A stretch of DNA of 64,000 nucleotides from Clavelina lepadiformis (GCF_947623445.1 NC_135246.1:1800501-1864500), one strand, 5' to 3'; counted from the stretch's first letter, positions 1 through 13,062 are shown. Notes: generated by a model not told the origin, from the sequence alone. Numbers and translations: made by a program.

Positions 1-130
1 CATACTAAATTGCCATGCAAAATTTCAGAGAGCCCCATAAAAGATTTTTTGAGCAAACAGTCTTTCAGTAAAATCACTGTATAAAAATACAAACAAAGAT
101 TTTATGGCATTTTTGGTGTTTAGCCCCTCC
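1..130. mobile_element. MITE in unit 0, right part only
   Basis: Right half of the L-type copy, cut by the window edge. Confidence 0.7.
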
Positions 131-529
131 TGAAATACAAATTTTCTTCTTACTCATGCCAAATTTTACGTACGTCTTGAAGGCGATCTTAAAATTTGAA
201 ACAATTCATTTTCTAGGATAATTCCAAGGCCAAAACACAAAATCGACCATATTGCCCCTGATTGGCTAAAACATATTTTAAAAGCCTTACGTAAGAGTCT
301 AACAAACTCAGAAAAGTTTAAGTTTTTCACAGATACGTTTCTTTCATACATAGCACTCGTAATATTATCTTTACGCGATGAGAACCTTTTCGTTCATTTA
401 CAGAACCACTGTTTTTATGTAAATATTTGAAGTTTCTTTTTTACACATTAAAACAAGTTTTACGGCCCAATGTGTGTACAAATTAATTAAGTCTGCAATG
501 TACCATGCACGAAACAGGAAGCTTTTAGC

Positions 530-830
530 AAAAAAGAGTTGAGTCCAGCTATATTAACCGGGCTACGACACTCGGCCTATTCACGGGTGCTGTCCCGCTA
601 CTGGTCAACGCGGGAACTTTTGGCTGCTCCCTTTCGGACCTGACACGGTTCGTTCCTCCTTAGACAACCTGGACACCTTAAGTTTCCATAAGACGACCAT
701 ATTGACGCTGAGCTTAGCGCGGACACCTGCTCGACATAGGTCCAAGTACCGCACATTTCCCAGTTTCAAGTTGTTCAACAACTCCAGCTTCCAAGTAACT
801 GGATTACAGGCGCGCGCCACAACGCCCGGC
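530..830 (-). ncRNA. 7SL: 7SL (SRP) RNA, unit 1, L subfamily
   Basis: L-type copy. It has a GAAA tetraloop in the SRP54-binding helix 8 and reads CTAAGGAGG in the S domain, closer to vertebrate 7SL than the M-type copies. A run of six T closes the gene. Confidence 0.9.
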
Positions 831-1018
831 GAGCCTACAGCCACTAAATGGAGCGTATAAACATCAAATTATTTTTGGAACGTCGAGATTTGATTTCCAT
901 ATACGAAACAAATAAATCCCAATTTGGTTCTTTGAAAACTGCCTCAATGTTTACAAATATACATTGTGTGAATAAACCAATGTTTTGCGTTTATTCTGCG
1001 AATGGATACATTCGAAAT

Positions 1019-1091
1019 CGTGCACGGCAGGACTCGAACCTGCAATCTTCTGATCCGAAGTCAGACGCGTTATCCATTAAGCTACGTGCCC
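1019..1091 (-). tRNA. trnR-ucg: tRNA-Arg(TCG), unit 1, diverged
   Basis: Anticodon TCG is intact. The acceptor stem has a G2/A71 mismatch and the D stem reads GCTT instead of GCGT, so this edge copy may be decaying. Confidence 0.8.
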
Positions 1092-1445
1092 TGTTAAAGA
1101 AAAGTATTCAACGTAACTTACATCAATACGAGATTGGTGTAATCTGAATCCGTTTGTGCAGCATCTCGTTCACATGGCAAATCCTTACAAGTAAAGGACT
1201 GACCTGAAAATTTCGTTAAATGCGTGAAAGATCATCCTGCACCAGCTATTTGCAAAAGTGCTCTTGAGTTCTGCTTAAACTAACAATTTCACCACATGGA
1301 AGAGATTGCCCGTGTCCGTCAAGTATAAACTTCATATGTCTCAAATCCTTTCTCGGTAAATGAAACTGGAAGATATTTGGATTTTAAAACTAAGCAAAGG
1401 TTTCTCAATAGTTTTGATTGTCTACGGATTCGTAGAAAGTTTGAA

Positions 1446-1518
1446 CGAGCACGCCAGGATTCGAACCTGGAATCTTCTGATCCGTAGTCAGACGCGTTAT
1501 CCATTGCGCCACGCACCC
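1446..1518 (-). tRNA. trnR-acg: tRNA-Arg(ACG), unit 1
   Basis: Complete cloverleaf with anticodon ACG. The acceptor 3' strand reads CGTGCTC, giving a G5-U68 wobble in place of the G-C pair seen elsewhere. Confidence 0.93.
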
Positions 1519-1854
1519 ACAAGTTTTTACAAATATAGATTTCGTAATGCGATTTAAATGAATTTACCTCAGTTAAAATTTTAAAACTTTAAATGCATTT
1601 GTACATACCAAAACTTTGGTTACGTCAAGGTGCTTGTTTTAGGAGATGTACGGTGTATATTTGAAGAAGGGGCAAGAGTCTGATTTTATGACCTAATGTG
1701 TAGTAAAATTACCAAGAATACAGTCGCGATTACTTTTTGCATACAAAGTATAGGTATGCCTGCGACTACACCATACTGGTATACGACAGATTTCACATAC
1801 CTCTATCTCCCGCTGTATATAGGATTAATATATAGATTGCATATTTTGACCTTA

Positions 1855-2283
1855 AGGGGGCGTCAAACACCAAAAACTAAGATCTTTATGAATTTGTTGT
1901 ACTCCTACGTAGGGCTTTAAAATAGCACTTTAGGCCAATCGAAAAACAGCATGTTTTCAATCCTGGGAACTACCCTTGCAGTTGGCGTGCTTCAATGTCC
2001 CAGGTCGCGTGCAGAATTAGGCTAAAAAGTAGTACGAATGTAGCCAAGATCGATTTTTAGACCAAAATTTTAGTGTTTATTTTGCGTCTTTGGAAAAAAC
2101 GTTTGAATCATGTTTTTTGATGGCTTTTTATGGAATGATATTGTAGTTCAAAGCATACTAAATTGCCATGCAAAATTTCAGAGAGCCCCATAAAAGATTT
2201 TTTGAGCAAACAGTCTTTCAGTAAAATCACTGTATAAAAATACAAACAAAGATTTTATGGCATTTTTGGTGTTTAGCCCCTCC
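1855..2283. mobile_element. MITE in unit 1 (L type)
   Basis: The best-preserved ends of all copies: left AGGGGGCGTCAAACACC, right (reverse strand) GGAGGGGCTAAACACC. Flanks are TTA on the left and TGA on the right. Confidence 0.7.
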
Positions 2284-2682
2284 TGAAATACAAATTTTCT
2301 TCTTACTCATGCCAAATTTTACGTACGTCTTGAAGGCGATCTTAAAATTTGAAACAATTCATTTTCTAGGATAATTCCAAGGCCAAAACACAAAATCGAC
2401 CATATTGCCCCTGATTGGCTAAAACATATTTTAAAAGCCTTACGTAAGAGTCTAACAAACTCAGAAAAGTTTAAGTTTTTCACAGATACGTTTCTTTCAT
2501 ACATAGCACTCGTAATATTATCTTTACGCGATGAGAACCTTTTCGTTCATTTACAGAACCACTGTTTTTATGTAAATATTTGAAGTTTCTTTTTTACACA
2601 TTAAAACAAGTTTTACGGCCCAATGTGTGTACAAACTAATTAAGTCAGCAGTGTACCATACACGAAACAGAATGGTTTTAAC

Positions 2683-2982
2683 AAAAGAGATTGAGTCCAA
2701 TTATATTAACCGGGCTACGAGACTCGGCCTATTCACGGGTGCTGTCCCGCTACTGGTCAACGCAGGAACTTTTGGCTGCTCCCTTACGGACCTGACCCGG
2801 TTCGTTCCTTCTTGGACAACCTGGACACCTTACGTTCCCATAAGACGGCCATATTGACGCTGAGCTTAGCGCGGACACCTGCTCGACATAGGTCCAAGTA
2901 CCCCACATTTCCCAGTTTCAAGTTGTTCAACAACTCCAGCTTCCAAGTAACTGGATTACAGGCGTGCGCCAAAACGCCCGGC
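2683..2982 (-). ncRNA. 7SL: 7SL RNA, unit 2
   Basis: First M-type copy, with a GTAA tetraloop. It carries T instead of G at about nucleotide 11 of the Alu domain (loop L2). It ends in T4. Confidence 0.9.
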
Positions 2983-3170
2983 GAGCATACAGCGACTAAA
3001 TGGAGCGTATAAACATCTAAATATTTTTGGAACGTCGAGATTTGATTTCAATTTACAAAACAAATAAATCTCAATTTGGTTCTATAAAAACTGCCTCAAA
3101 CTTTACAAACGTACATTGTGAGAATAAGCCAATAGTTGGCTTTTATACTGTGAGTTGATTCATTCGATAG

Positions 3171-3243
3171 CGAGCACGGCAGGACTCGAACCTGCAATCT
3201 TCTGATCCGAAGTCAGACGCGTTATCCATTACGCTACGTGCCC
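3171..3243 (-). tRNA. trnR-ucg: tRNA-Arg(TCG), unit 2
   Basis: Matches the consensus copy, with full A and B boxes. Confidence 0.96.
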
Positions 3244-3597
3244 TGTCAAGGAAAAGCAATCAGCGTAACTTCCATCAATACGAGGTTGGTGTAATCTAAT
3301 TTGATTGGTGGTGAACCTCGTTCACATGGCAAGTTCTTCCAAGTACAGGACTGACCTGAAAATATCGTTAAATGCATGACAGATCCCCCTGCACCAGTTA
3401 ATTGCAAAAGTGCTCCTGAGTCGTGCTTAAACTAACAATTTCTCCACATGGAACAGATTGCTCGTGTCCGTCAAATATAAACTTCATATGTCTCAAATCC
3501 TTTCTCGGTAAAATAAACTGGTAGATATTTGGATTTTAAAACTAAGCAAAAATATCTTATTAGCTTTGATTGTCTACGAATTCGTAAAAAGCTTGAA

Positions 3598-3670
3598 CGA
3601 GCGCGCCAGGATTCGAACTTGGAATCTTCTGATCCATAGTCAGACGCGTTATCCATTGCGCCACGCACCC
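3598..3670 (-). pseudogene. tRNA-Arg body with ATG anticodon, unit 2
   Basis: The anticodon loop reads CTATGGA, so the anticodon is ATG (His) on a tRNA-Arg(ACG) body. The T stem also has a G52 to A change that loses a pair and alters the B box. Most likely a decayed copy near the L/M subfamily boundary. Confidence 0.8.
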
Positions 3671-4008
3671 ACAAGTTTTTACAAAATGTCATTTACGTAA
3701 TCCCTGTAATAATGAATTTACCTCAGTTAAAATTTCAATATATTAAATGCATTTATACATAACAAAACATTAGTTACGTCAAGGTTCGTGTTTTAGGAGA
3801 TGTATTGTATATATTTGAAGAAGGGGCAAATGTCTGATTTTATCACTTAATTTGTAGTAACATTACCAAGAATACAGTCGCGATTACCTTTTGCATACAA
3901 AGTATAGGTATGCCTACGATTACACCATACTCGTATATGACAGAATTCACGTACCTCTAACTCCCGCTGTAAATAGGATTAATATATAGATTGGATAGTT
4001 TGCCCTTA

Positions 4009-4438
4009 AGAGGGGTCAAAGACCTAAAACTAAGATCTTTATGAATTTGTTGTACTCCTACGTAGGGCTTTAAAGAAGCTATTTAGACCAATCAGAGGGC
4101 AGCATGTTTTGTAGCCTAGAAATTGCAATAGCAGTTGGCGTGCTTTAATGTCCCGGGACTCGTGCAGAATTAGGCTAAAAATTAGCATGAAAATAGCTAA
4201 GATTGGGTTTTTTAAACCAAAACTTTTAGTGTATATTTTGCGCCTCTGTGAAAAATGTTTGAATCATGGTTTTTTGATGGCATTTTATGGAATGGTAGTT
4301 CAAAGCATACTGAACTGACATTCGAAATTTCAGAGAGCCCAATGGAGGAATTTTTGAGTAATCAGTTTTTAGTAAGCAAATTTACTGTATGAAAAAACAA
4401 ACAAAGATTTTATGGCATTTTTGGTGTTTGACCCCCCT
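4009..4438. mobile_element. MITE in unit 2
   Basis: M type; the right end has one extra C. Confidence 0.7.
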
Positions 4439-4837
4439 TGAAATACAAATTTTCGTTTTTCTCATGCCAAGTTTTACCTACATCTTGAACGCCATCTTAA
4501 AATTGGAAACACTTCATTTTCTAGGATAATTCCAAGGCCAAAACACAATACCGACCATGTTGGCACTGATTGGTGGAAACGTATTTTAAAAGCCCTACGT
4601 AAGAGTCTAACAAACTTAGAAAAGTTTAAGTTTTTCACAAACACGTTTCCTTCATACATAGCACTCGTAATATTATCTTTACGAGATGAGAAACTATTCG
4701 TACGTTTACAAAACTACTGCTTTTATGTTAATATTTGAAGTTTGATTTTTACGCATTAAAATAAGTTTTACGGCCCAATGTGTGTACAAACTAATTAAGT
4801 CAGCAGTGTACCATACACGAAACAGAATGGTTTTAAC

Positions 4838-5138
4838 AAAAGAGAGTTGAGTCCAATTATATTAACCGGGCTACGAGACTCGGCCTATTCACGGGTGCTG
4901 TCCGGCTACTGGTCAATGCAGGAACTCTTGGCTGCTCCCTTACGGACCTGACCCGGTTCGTTCCTTCTTGGACAACCTGGACACCTTACGTTCCCATAAG
5001 ACGGCCATATTGACGCTGAGCTTAGCGCGGACACCTGCTCGACATAGGTCCAAGTACCGCACATTTCCCAGTTTCAAGTTGTTCAACAACTCCAGCTTCC
5101 AAGTAACTGGATTACAGGCGTGCGCCACAACGCCCGGC
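4838..5138 (-). ncRNA. 7SL: 7SL RNA, unit 3
   Basis: M type, G at position 11, T4 stop. Confidence 0.92.
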
Positions 5139-5326
5139 GAGCATACAGCGACTAAATGGAGCGTATAAACATCTAAATATTTTTGGAACGTCGAGATTTG
5201 ATTTCAATTTACAAAATAAATAAATCTCAATTTGTTTCTATAAAAACTGCCTCAAACTTTACAAACGTACATTGTGAGAATAAGCCAATAGTTGGCTTTT
5301 ATACTGTGAGTTGATTCATTCGAAAG

Positions 5327-5399
5327 CGAGCACGGCAGGACTCGAACCTGCAATCTTCTGATCCGAAGTCAGACGCGTTATCCATTACGCTACGTGCCC
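5327..5399 (-). tRNA. trnR-ucg: tRNA-Arg(TCG), unit 3
   Basis: Consensus copy. Confidence 0.96.
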
Positions 5400-5753
5400 T
5401 GTCAAGGAAAAGCATTCAGCGTAACTTCCATCAATACGAGGTTGGTGTAATCTAATTTGATTGGTGGTGAACCTCGTTCACATGGCAAGTTCTTCCAAGT
5501 ACAGGACTGACCTGAAAATATCGTTAAATGCATGACAGATCCCCCTGCACCAGTTAATTGCAAAAGTGCTCCTGAGTCGTGCTTAAACTAACAATTTCAC
5601 CACATGGAACAGATTGCTCGTGTCCGTCAAATATAAACTTCATATGTCTCAAATCCTTTCTCGGTAAAATAAACTGGTAGATATTTGGATTTTAAAACTA
5701 AGCAAAAATATCTTATTAGTTTTGATTGTCTACGAATTCGTAAAAAGCTTGAA

Positions 5754-5826
5754 CGAGCGAGCCAGGATTCAAACCTGGATACTTCTGATCCGTAGTCAGA
5801 CGCGTTATCCATTGCGCCACGCACCC
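5754..5826 (-). pseudogene. tRNA-Arg(ACG)-like, unit 3, damaged
   Basis: Anticodon ACG is kept, but the T loop reads TTTGAAT. The invariant C56 (partner of G19 and part of the B box) is lost. The variable loop is altered, and the acceptor stem has the C6/U67 mismatch. Confidence 0.75.
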
Positions 5827-6164
5827 ACAAGTTTTTACAAAATGTCATTTACGTAATCCCTGTAATAATGAATTTACCTCAGTTAAAATTTCAATATATT
5901 AAATGCATTTATACATAACAAAACATTAGTTACGTCAAGGTTCGTGTTTTAGGAGATGTATTGTATATATTTGAAGAAGGGGCAAATGTCTGATTTTAAA
6001 ACGTAATTTGTAGTAACATTACCAAGAATACAGTCGCGATTACCTTTTGCATACAAAGTATAGGTATGCCTACGATTACACCATACTCGTATATGACAGA
6101 ATTCACGTACCTCTAACTCCCGCTGTAAATAGGATTATAATATAGATTGGATATTTTGCCCTTA

Positions 6165-6594
6165 ATAGGGGTCAAAGACCTAAAACTAAGATCTTTATGA
6201 ATTTGTTGTACTCCTACGTAGGGCTTTAAAGAAGCTATTTAGACCAATCAGAAGGCAGCATGTTTTGTAGCCTAGAAATTGCACTAGCAGTTGGCGTGCT
6301 TTAATGTCCCGGGACTCGTGCAGAATTAGGCTAAAAATTAGCATGAAAATAGCTAAGATTGGGTTTTCTAAACCAAAACTTTTAGTGTATATTTTGCGCC
6401 TCTGTGAAAAATGTTTGAATGATGGATTTTTGATGGCATTTTATGGAATGGTAGTTCAAAGCATAATGAACTGACATTCAAAATTTCAGAGAGCCCAATG
6501 GAGGAATTTTTGAGTAATCAGTTTTTAGTAAGCAAATTTACTGTATGAAAAAACAAACAAAGATTTTATGGCATTTTTGGATTTTGACCCCTCT
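6165..6594. mobile_element. MITE in unit 3
   Basis: Left end reads ATAGGGG; the right end has ATTTTGACCC instead of GTGTTTGACCC. Confidence 0.7.
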
Positions 6595-6993
6595 TGAAAT
6601 ACATATTTTCGTTTTTCTCATGCCAAGTTTAACCTACATCTTGAACGCCATCTTAAAAGTGGAAACACTTCATTTTCTAGGATAATTCCAAGGCCAAAAC
6701 ACAATACCGACCATGTTGGCACTGATTGGTGGAAACGTATTTTAAAAGCCCTACGTAAGAGTCTAACAAACTTAGAAAAGTTTAAGTTTTTCACAAACAC
6801 GTTTCCTTCATACATAGCACTCGTAATATTATCTTTACGCGATGAGAAACTTTTCGTACGTTTACAAAACTACTGCTTTTATGTTAATATTTGAAGTTTG
6901 ATTTTTACGCATTAAAATAAGTTTTACGGCCCAATTTGTGTACAAACTAATTAAGTCAGCAGTGTACCATACACGAAACAGAATGGTTTTAAC

Positions 6994-7294
6994 AAAAGAG
7001 AGTTGAGTCCAATTATATTAACCGGGCTACGAGACTCGGCTTATTCACGGGTGCTGTCCAGCTACTGGTCAACGCAGGAACTTTTGGCTGCTCCCTTACG
7101 GACCTGACCCGGTTCGTTCCTTCTTGGGCAACCTGGACACCTTACCTTCCCATAAGACGGCCATATTGACGCTGAGCTTAGCGCGGACACCTGCTCGACA
7201 TAGGTCCAAGTACCGCACATTTCCCAGTTTCAAGTTGTTCAACAACTCCAGCTTCCAAGTAACTGGATTACAGGCGTGCGCCAAAACGCCCGGC
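6994..7294 (-). ncRNA. 7SL: 7SL RNA, unit 4
   Basis: M type with T at position 11. It shares a C for T change in the S domain (GTTGCCC) with U6 only. Confidence 0.92.
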
Positions 7295-7482
7295 GAGCAT
7301 ACAGCGACTAAATGGAGCGTATAAACATCTAAATATTTTTGGAACGTCGAGATTTGATTTCAATTTACAAAACAAATAAATCTCAATTTGGTTCTATAAA
7401 AACTGCCTCAAACTTTACAAACATACATTGTGAGAATAAGCCAATAGTTGGCTTTTATACTGTGAGTTGATTCATTCGAAAG

Positions 7483-7555
7483 CGAGCACGGCAGGACTCG
7501 AACCTGCAATCTTCTGATTCGAAGTCAGACGCGTTATCCATTACGCTACGTGCCC
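7483..7555 (-). tRNA. trnR-ucg: tRNA-Arg(TCG), unit 4
   Basis: Anticodon loop CTTCGAA: base 37 is A instead of G. Otherwise consensus; the variant is shared with U6. Confidence 0.94.
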
Positions 7556-7909
7556 TGTCAAGGAAAAGCAATCAGCGTAACTTCCATCAATACGAGGTTG
7601 GTGTAATCTAATTTGATTGGTGGTGAACCTCGTTCACATGGCAAGTTCTTCCAAGTAGAGGACTGACCTGAAAATATCGTTAAATGCATGACAGATCCCC
7701 CTGCACCAGTTAATTGCAAAAGTGCTCCTGAGTCGTGCTTAAACTAACAATTTCACCACATGGAACAGATTGCTCGTGTCCGTCAAATATAAACTTCATA
7801 TGTCTCAAATCCTTTCTCGGTAAAATAAACTGGTAGATATTTGGATTTTAAAACTAAGCAAAAATATCTTATTAGCTTTGATTGTCTACGAATTCGTAAA
7901 AAGCTTGAA

Positions 7910-7982
7910 CGAGCGCGCCAGGATTCGAACCTGGAATCTTCTGATCCGTAGTCAGACGCGTTATCCATTGCGCCACGCACCC
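7910..7982 (-). tRNA. trnR-acg: tRNA-Arg(ACG), unit 4
   Basis: Fully paired acceptor stem (3' strand CGCGCTC). Confidence 0.97.
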
Positions 7983-8320
7983 ACAAGTTTTTACAAAATG
8001 TCATTTACGTAATCCCTGTAATAATGAATCTACCTCAGTTACAATTTCAATAAAATAAATGCATTTATACATAACAAAACATTAGTTACGTCAAGGTTCG
8101 TGTTTTAGGAGATGTATTGTATATATTTGAAGAAGGGGCAAATGTCTGATTTTATCACTTAATTTGTAGTAACATTACCAAGAATATAGTCGCGATTACC
8201 TTTTGCATACAAAGTATAGGTATGCCTACGATTACACCATACTCGTATATGACAGAATTCACGTACCTCTAACTCCCGCTGTAAATAGGATTAATATATA
8301 GATTGGATAGTTTGCCCTTA

Positions 8321-8750
8321 ATAGGGGTCAAAGACCTATAACTAAGATCTTTATGAATTTGTTGTACTCCTACGTAGGGCTTTAAAGAAGCTATTTAGAC
8401 CAATCAGAAAACAGCATGTTTTGTAGCCTAGAAATTGCAATAGCAGTTGGCGTGCTTTAATGTCCCGGGACTCGTGCAGAATTAGGCTAAAAATTAGCAT
8501 GAAAATAGCTAAGATTGTGTTTTTTAAACCAAAACTTTTAGTGTATATTTTGCGCCTCTGTGAAAAATGTTTGAATCATGTTTTTTTGATGGCATTTTAT
8601 GGAATGGTAGTTCAAAGCATACTGAACTGACATTCGAAATTTCAGAGAGCCCAATGGAGGAATTTTTGAGTAATCAGTTTTTAGTAAGCAAATTTACTGT
8701 ATGAAAAAACAAACAAAGATTTTATGGCATTTTTGGTGTTTGACCCCTCT
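8321..8750. mobile_element. MITE in unit 4
   Basis: Left end ATAGGGG. Confidence 0.7.
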
Positions 8751-9149
8751 TGAAATACAAATTTTCGTTTTTCTCATGCCAAGTTTTACCTACATCCTGA
8801 ACGCCATCTTAAAATTGGAAACACTTCATTTTCTAGGATAATTCCAAGGCCAAAACACAATACCGACCATGTTGGCACTGATTGGTGGAAACGTATTTTA
8901 AAAGCCCTACGTAAGAGTCTAACAAACTTAGAAAAGTTTAAGTTTTTCACAAACACGTTTCCTTCATACATAGCACTCGTAATATTATCTTTACGCGATG
9001 AGAAACTTTTCGTACGTTTACAAAACTACTGCTTTTATGTTAATATTTGAAGTTTGATTTTTACGCATTAAAATAAGTTTTACGGCCCAATTTGTGTACA
9101 AACTAATTAAGTCAGCAGTGTACCATACACGAAACAGAATGGTTTTAAC

Positions 9150-9450
9150 AAAAGAGAGTTGAGTCCAATTATATTAACCGGGCTACGAGACTCGGCCTAT
9201 TCACGGGTGCTGTCCCGCTACTGGTCAACGCAGGAACTCTTGGCTGCTCCCTTACGGACCTGACCCGGTTCGTTCCTTCTTGGACAACCTGGACACCTTA
9301 CGTTCCCATAAGACGGCCATATTGACGCTGAGCTTAGCGCGGACACCTGCTCGACATAGGTCCAAGTACCCCACATTTCCCAGTTTCAAGTTGTTCAACA
9401 ACTCCAGCTTCCAAGTAACTGGATTACAGGCGTGCGCCACAACGCCCGGC
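9150..9450 (-). ncRNA. 7SL: 7SL RNA, unit 5
   Basis: M type, G at position 11. Confidence 0.92.
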
Positions 9451-9638
9451 GAGCATACAGCGACTAAATGGAGCGTATAAACATCTAAATATTTTTGGAA
9501 CGTCGAGATTTGATTTCAATTTACAAAACAAATAAATCTCAATTTGGTTCTATAAAAACTGCCTCAAACTTTACAAACGTACATTGTGAGAATAAGCCAA
9601 TAGTTGGCTTTTATACTGTGAGTTGATTCATTCGAAAG

Positions 9639-9711
9639 CGAGCACGGCAGGACTCGAACCTGCAATCTTCTGATCCGAAGTCAGACGCGTTATCCATTAC
9701 GCTACGTGCCC
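9639..9711 (-). tRNA. trnR-ucg: tRNA-Arg(TCG), unit 5
   Basis: Consensus copy. Confidence 0.96.
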
Positions 9712-10065
9712 TGTCAAGGAAAAGGAATCAGCGTAACTTCCATCAATACGAGGTTGGTGTAATCTAATTTGATTGGTGGTGAGCCTCGTTCACATGGCAA
9801 GTTCTTCCAAGTACAGGACTGACCTGAAAATATCGTTAAATGCATGACAGATCCCCCTGCACCAGTTAATTGCAAAAGTGCTCCTGAGTCGTGCTTAAAC
9901 TAACAATTTCACCACATGGAACAGATTGCTCGTGTCCGTCAAATATAAACTTCATATGTCTCAAATCCTTTCTCGGTAAAATAAACTGGTAGATATTTGG
10001 ATTTTAAAACTAAGCAAAAATATCTTATTAGTTTTGTTTGTCTACGAATTCGTAAAAAGCTTGAA

Positions 10066-10138
10066 CGAGCGAGCCAGGATTCGAACCTGGAATCTTCTGA
10101 TCCGTAGTCAGACGCGTTATCCATTGCGCCACGCACCC
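10066..10138 (-). tRNA. trnR-acg: tRNA-Arg(ACG), unit 5, acceptor mismatch
   Basis: Acceptor 3' strand CTCGCTC gives a C6/U67 mismatch; A and B boxes are intact. Confidence 0.9.
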
Positions 10139-10476
10139 ACAAGTTTTTACAAAATGTCATTTACGTAATCCCTGTAATAATGAATTTACCTCAGTTGAAA
10201 TTTCAATATATTAAATGCATTTATACATAACAAAACATTAGTTACGTCAAGGTTCGTGTTTTAGGAGATGTATTGTATATATTTGAAGAAGGGGCAAATG
10301 TCTGATTTTAAAACGTAATTTGTAGTAACATTACCAAGAATACAGTCGCGATTACCTTTTGCATACAAAGTATAGGTATGCCTACGATTACACCATACTC
10401 GTATATGACAGAATTCACGTACCTCTAACTCCCGCTGTAAATAGGATTAATATATAGATTGGATATTTTGCCCTTA

Positions 10477-10906
10477 ATAGGGGTCAAAGACCTATAACTA
10501 AGATCTTTATGAATTTGTTGTACTCCTACGTAGGGCTTTAAAGAAGCTATTTAGACCAATCAGAAGGCAGCATGTTTTGTAGCCTAGAAATTGCACTAGC
10601 AGTTGGCGTGCTTTAATATCCCGGGACTCGTGCAGAATTAGGCTAAAAATTAGCATGAAAATAGCTAAGATTGGGTTTTCTAAACCAAAACTTTTTGTGT
10701 ATATTTTGCGCCTCTGTGAAAAATGTTTGAATCATGGTTTTTTGATGGCATTTTATGGAATGGTAGTTCAAAGCATAATGAACTGACATTCGAAATTTCA
10801 GAGAGCCCAATGGAGGAATATTTGAGTAATCAGTTTTTAGTAAGCAAATTTACTGTATGAAAAAACAAACAAAGATTTTATGGCATTTTTGGTGTTTGAC
10901 CCCTCT
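10477..10906. mobile_element. MITE in unit 5
   Basis: Left end ATAGGGG. Confidence 0.7.
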
Positions 10907-11305
10907 TGAAATACATATTTTCGTTTTTCTCATGCCAAGTTTTACCTACATCCTGAACGCCATCTTAAAATTGGAAACACTTCATTTTCTAGGATAATTC
11001 CAAGGCCAAAACACAATACCGACCATGTTGGCACTGATTGGTGGAAACGTATTTTAAAAGCCCTACGTAAGAGTCTAACAAACTTAGAAAAGTTTAAGTT
11101 TTTCACAAACACGTTTCCTTCATACATAGCACTCGTAATATTATCTTTACGCGATGAGAAACTTTTCGTACGTTTACAAAACTACTGCTTTTATGTTAAT
11201 ATTTGAAGTTTGATTTTTACGCATTAAAATAAGTTTTACGGCCCAATTTGTGTACAAACTAATTAAGTCAGCAGTGTACCATACACGAAACAGAATGGTT
11301 TTAAC

Positions 11306-11606
11306 AAAAGAGAGTTGAGTCCAATTATATTAACCGGGCTACGAGACTCGGCCTATTCACGGGTGCTGTCCCGCTACTGGTCAACGCAGGAACTTTTGGC
11401 TGCTCCCTTACGGACCTGACCCGGTTCGTTCCTTCTTGGGCAACCTGGACACCTTACGTTCCCATAAGACGGCCATATTGACGCTGAGCTTAGCGCGGAC
11501 ACCTGCTCGACATAGGTCCAAGTACCGCACATTTCCCAGTTTCAAGTTGTTCAACAACTCCAGCTTCCAAGTAACTGGATTACAGGCGTGCGCCAAAACG
11601 CCCGGC
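11306..11606 (-). ncRNA. 7SL: 7SL RNA, unit 6
   Basis: M type, T at position 11, and the S-domain variant shared with U4. Confidence 0.92.
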
Positions 11607-11794
11607 GAGCATACAGCGACTAAATGGAGCGTATAAACATCTAAATATTTTTGGAACGTCGAGATTTGATTTCAATTTACAAAACAAATAAATCTCAATT
11701 TGGTTCTATAAAAACTGCCTCAAACTTTACAAACGTACATTGTGAGAATAAGCCAATAGTTGGCTTTTATACTGTGAGTTGATTCATTCGAAAG

Positions 11795-11867
11795 CGAGCA
11801 CGGCAGGACTCGAACCTGCAATCTTCTGATTCGAAGTCAGACGCGTTATCCATTACGCTACGTGCCC
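11795..11867 (-). tRNA. trnR-ucg: tRNA-Arg(TCG), unit 6
   Basis: A37 variant as in U4. Confidence 0.94.
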
Positions 11868-12221
11868 TGTCAAGGAAAAGCAATCAGCGTAACTTCCATC
11901 AATACGAGGTTGGTGTAATCTAATTTGATTGGTGGTGAACCTCGTTCACATGGCAAGTTCTTCCAAGTACAGGACTGACCTGAAAATATCGTTAAATGCA
12001 TGACAGATCCCCCTGCACCAGTTAATTGCAAAAGTGCTCCTGAGTCGTGCTTAAACTAACAATTTCACCACATGGAACAGATTGTTCGTGTCCGTCAAAT
12101 ATAAACTTCATATGTCTCAAATCCTTTCTCGGTAAAATAAACTGGTAGATATTTGGATTTTAAAACTAAGCAAAAATATCTTATTAGCTTTGATTGTCTA
12201 CGAATTCGTAAAAAGCTTGAA

Positions 12222-12294
12222 CGAGCGCGCCAGGATTCGAACCTGGAATTTTCTGATCCGTAGTCAGACGCGTTATCCATTGCGCCACGCACCC
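12222..12294 (-). tRNA. trnR-acg: tRNA-Arg(ACG), unit 6
   Basis: Fully paired acceptor; variable loop AAATT instead of AGATT. Confidence 0.94.
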
Positions 12295-12632
12295 ACAAGT
12301 TTTTACAAAATGTCATTTACGTAATCCCTGTAATAATGAATCTACCTCAGTTACAATTTCAATAAATTAAATGCATTTATACATAACAAAACATTAGTTA
12401 CGTCAAGGTTCGTGTTTTAGGAGATGTATTGTATATATTTGAAGAAGGGGCAAATGTCTGATTTTATCACTTAATTTGTAGTAACATTACCAAGAATATA
12501 GTCGCGATTACCTTTTGCATACAAAGTATAGGTATGCCTACGATTACACCATACTCGTATATGACAGAATTCACGTACCTCTAACTCCCGCTGTAAATAG
12601 GATTAATATATAGATTGGATAGTTTGCCCTTA

Positions 12633-13062
12633 AGAGGGGTCAAAGACCTAAAACTAAGATCTTTATGAATTTGTTGTACTCCTACGTAGGGCTTTAAAGA
12701 AGCTATTTAGACCAATCAGAAAACAGCATGTTTTGTAGCCTAGAAATTGCAATAGCAGTTGGCGTGCTTTAATGTCCCGGGACTCGTGCAGAATTAGGCT
12801 AAAAATTAGCATGAAAATAGCTAAGATTGTGTTTTTTAAACCAAAACTTTTAGTGTATATTTTGCGCCTCTGTGAAAAATATTTGAATCATGTTTTTTTG
12901 ATGGCATTTTATGGAATGGTAGTTCAAAGCATACTGAACTGACATTCGAAATTTCAGAGAGCCCAATGGAGGAATTTTTGAGTAATCAGTTTTTAGTAAG
13001 CAAATTTACTGTATGAAAAAACAAACAAAGATTTTATGGCATTTTTGGTGTTTGACCCCTCT
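12633..13062. mobile_element. MITE in unit 6
   Basis: Left end AGAGGGG; internal GATTGTGTTTTTT variant shared with U4 and U9. Confidence 0.7.
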
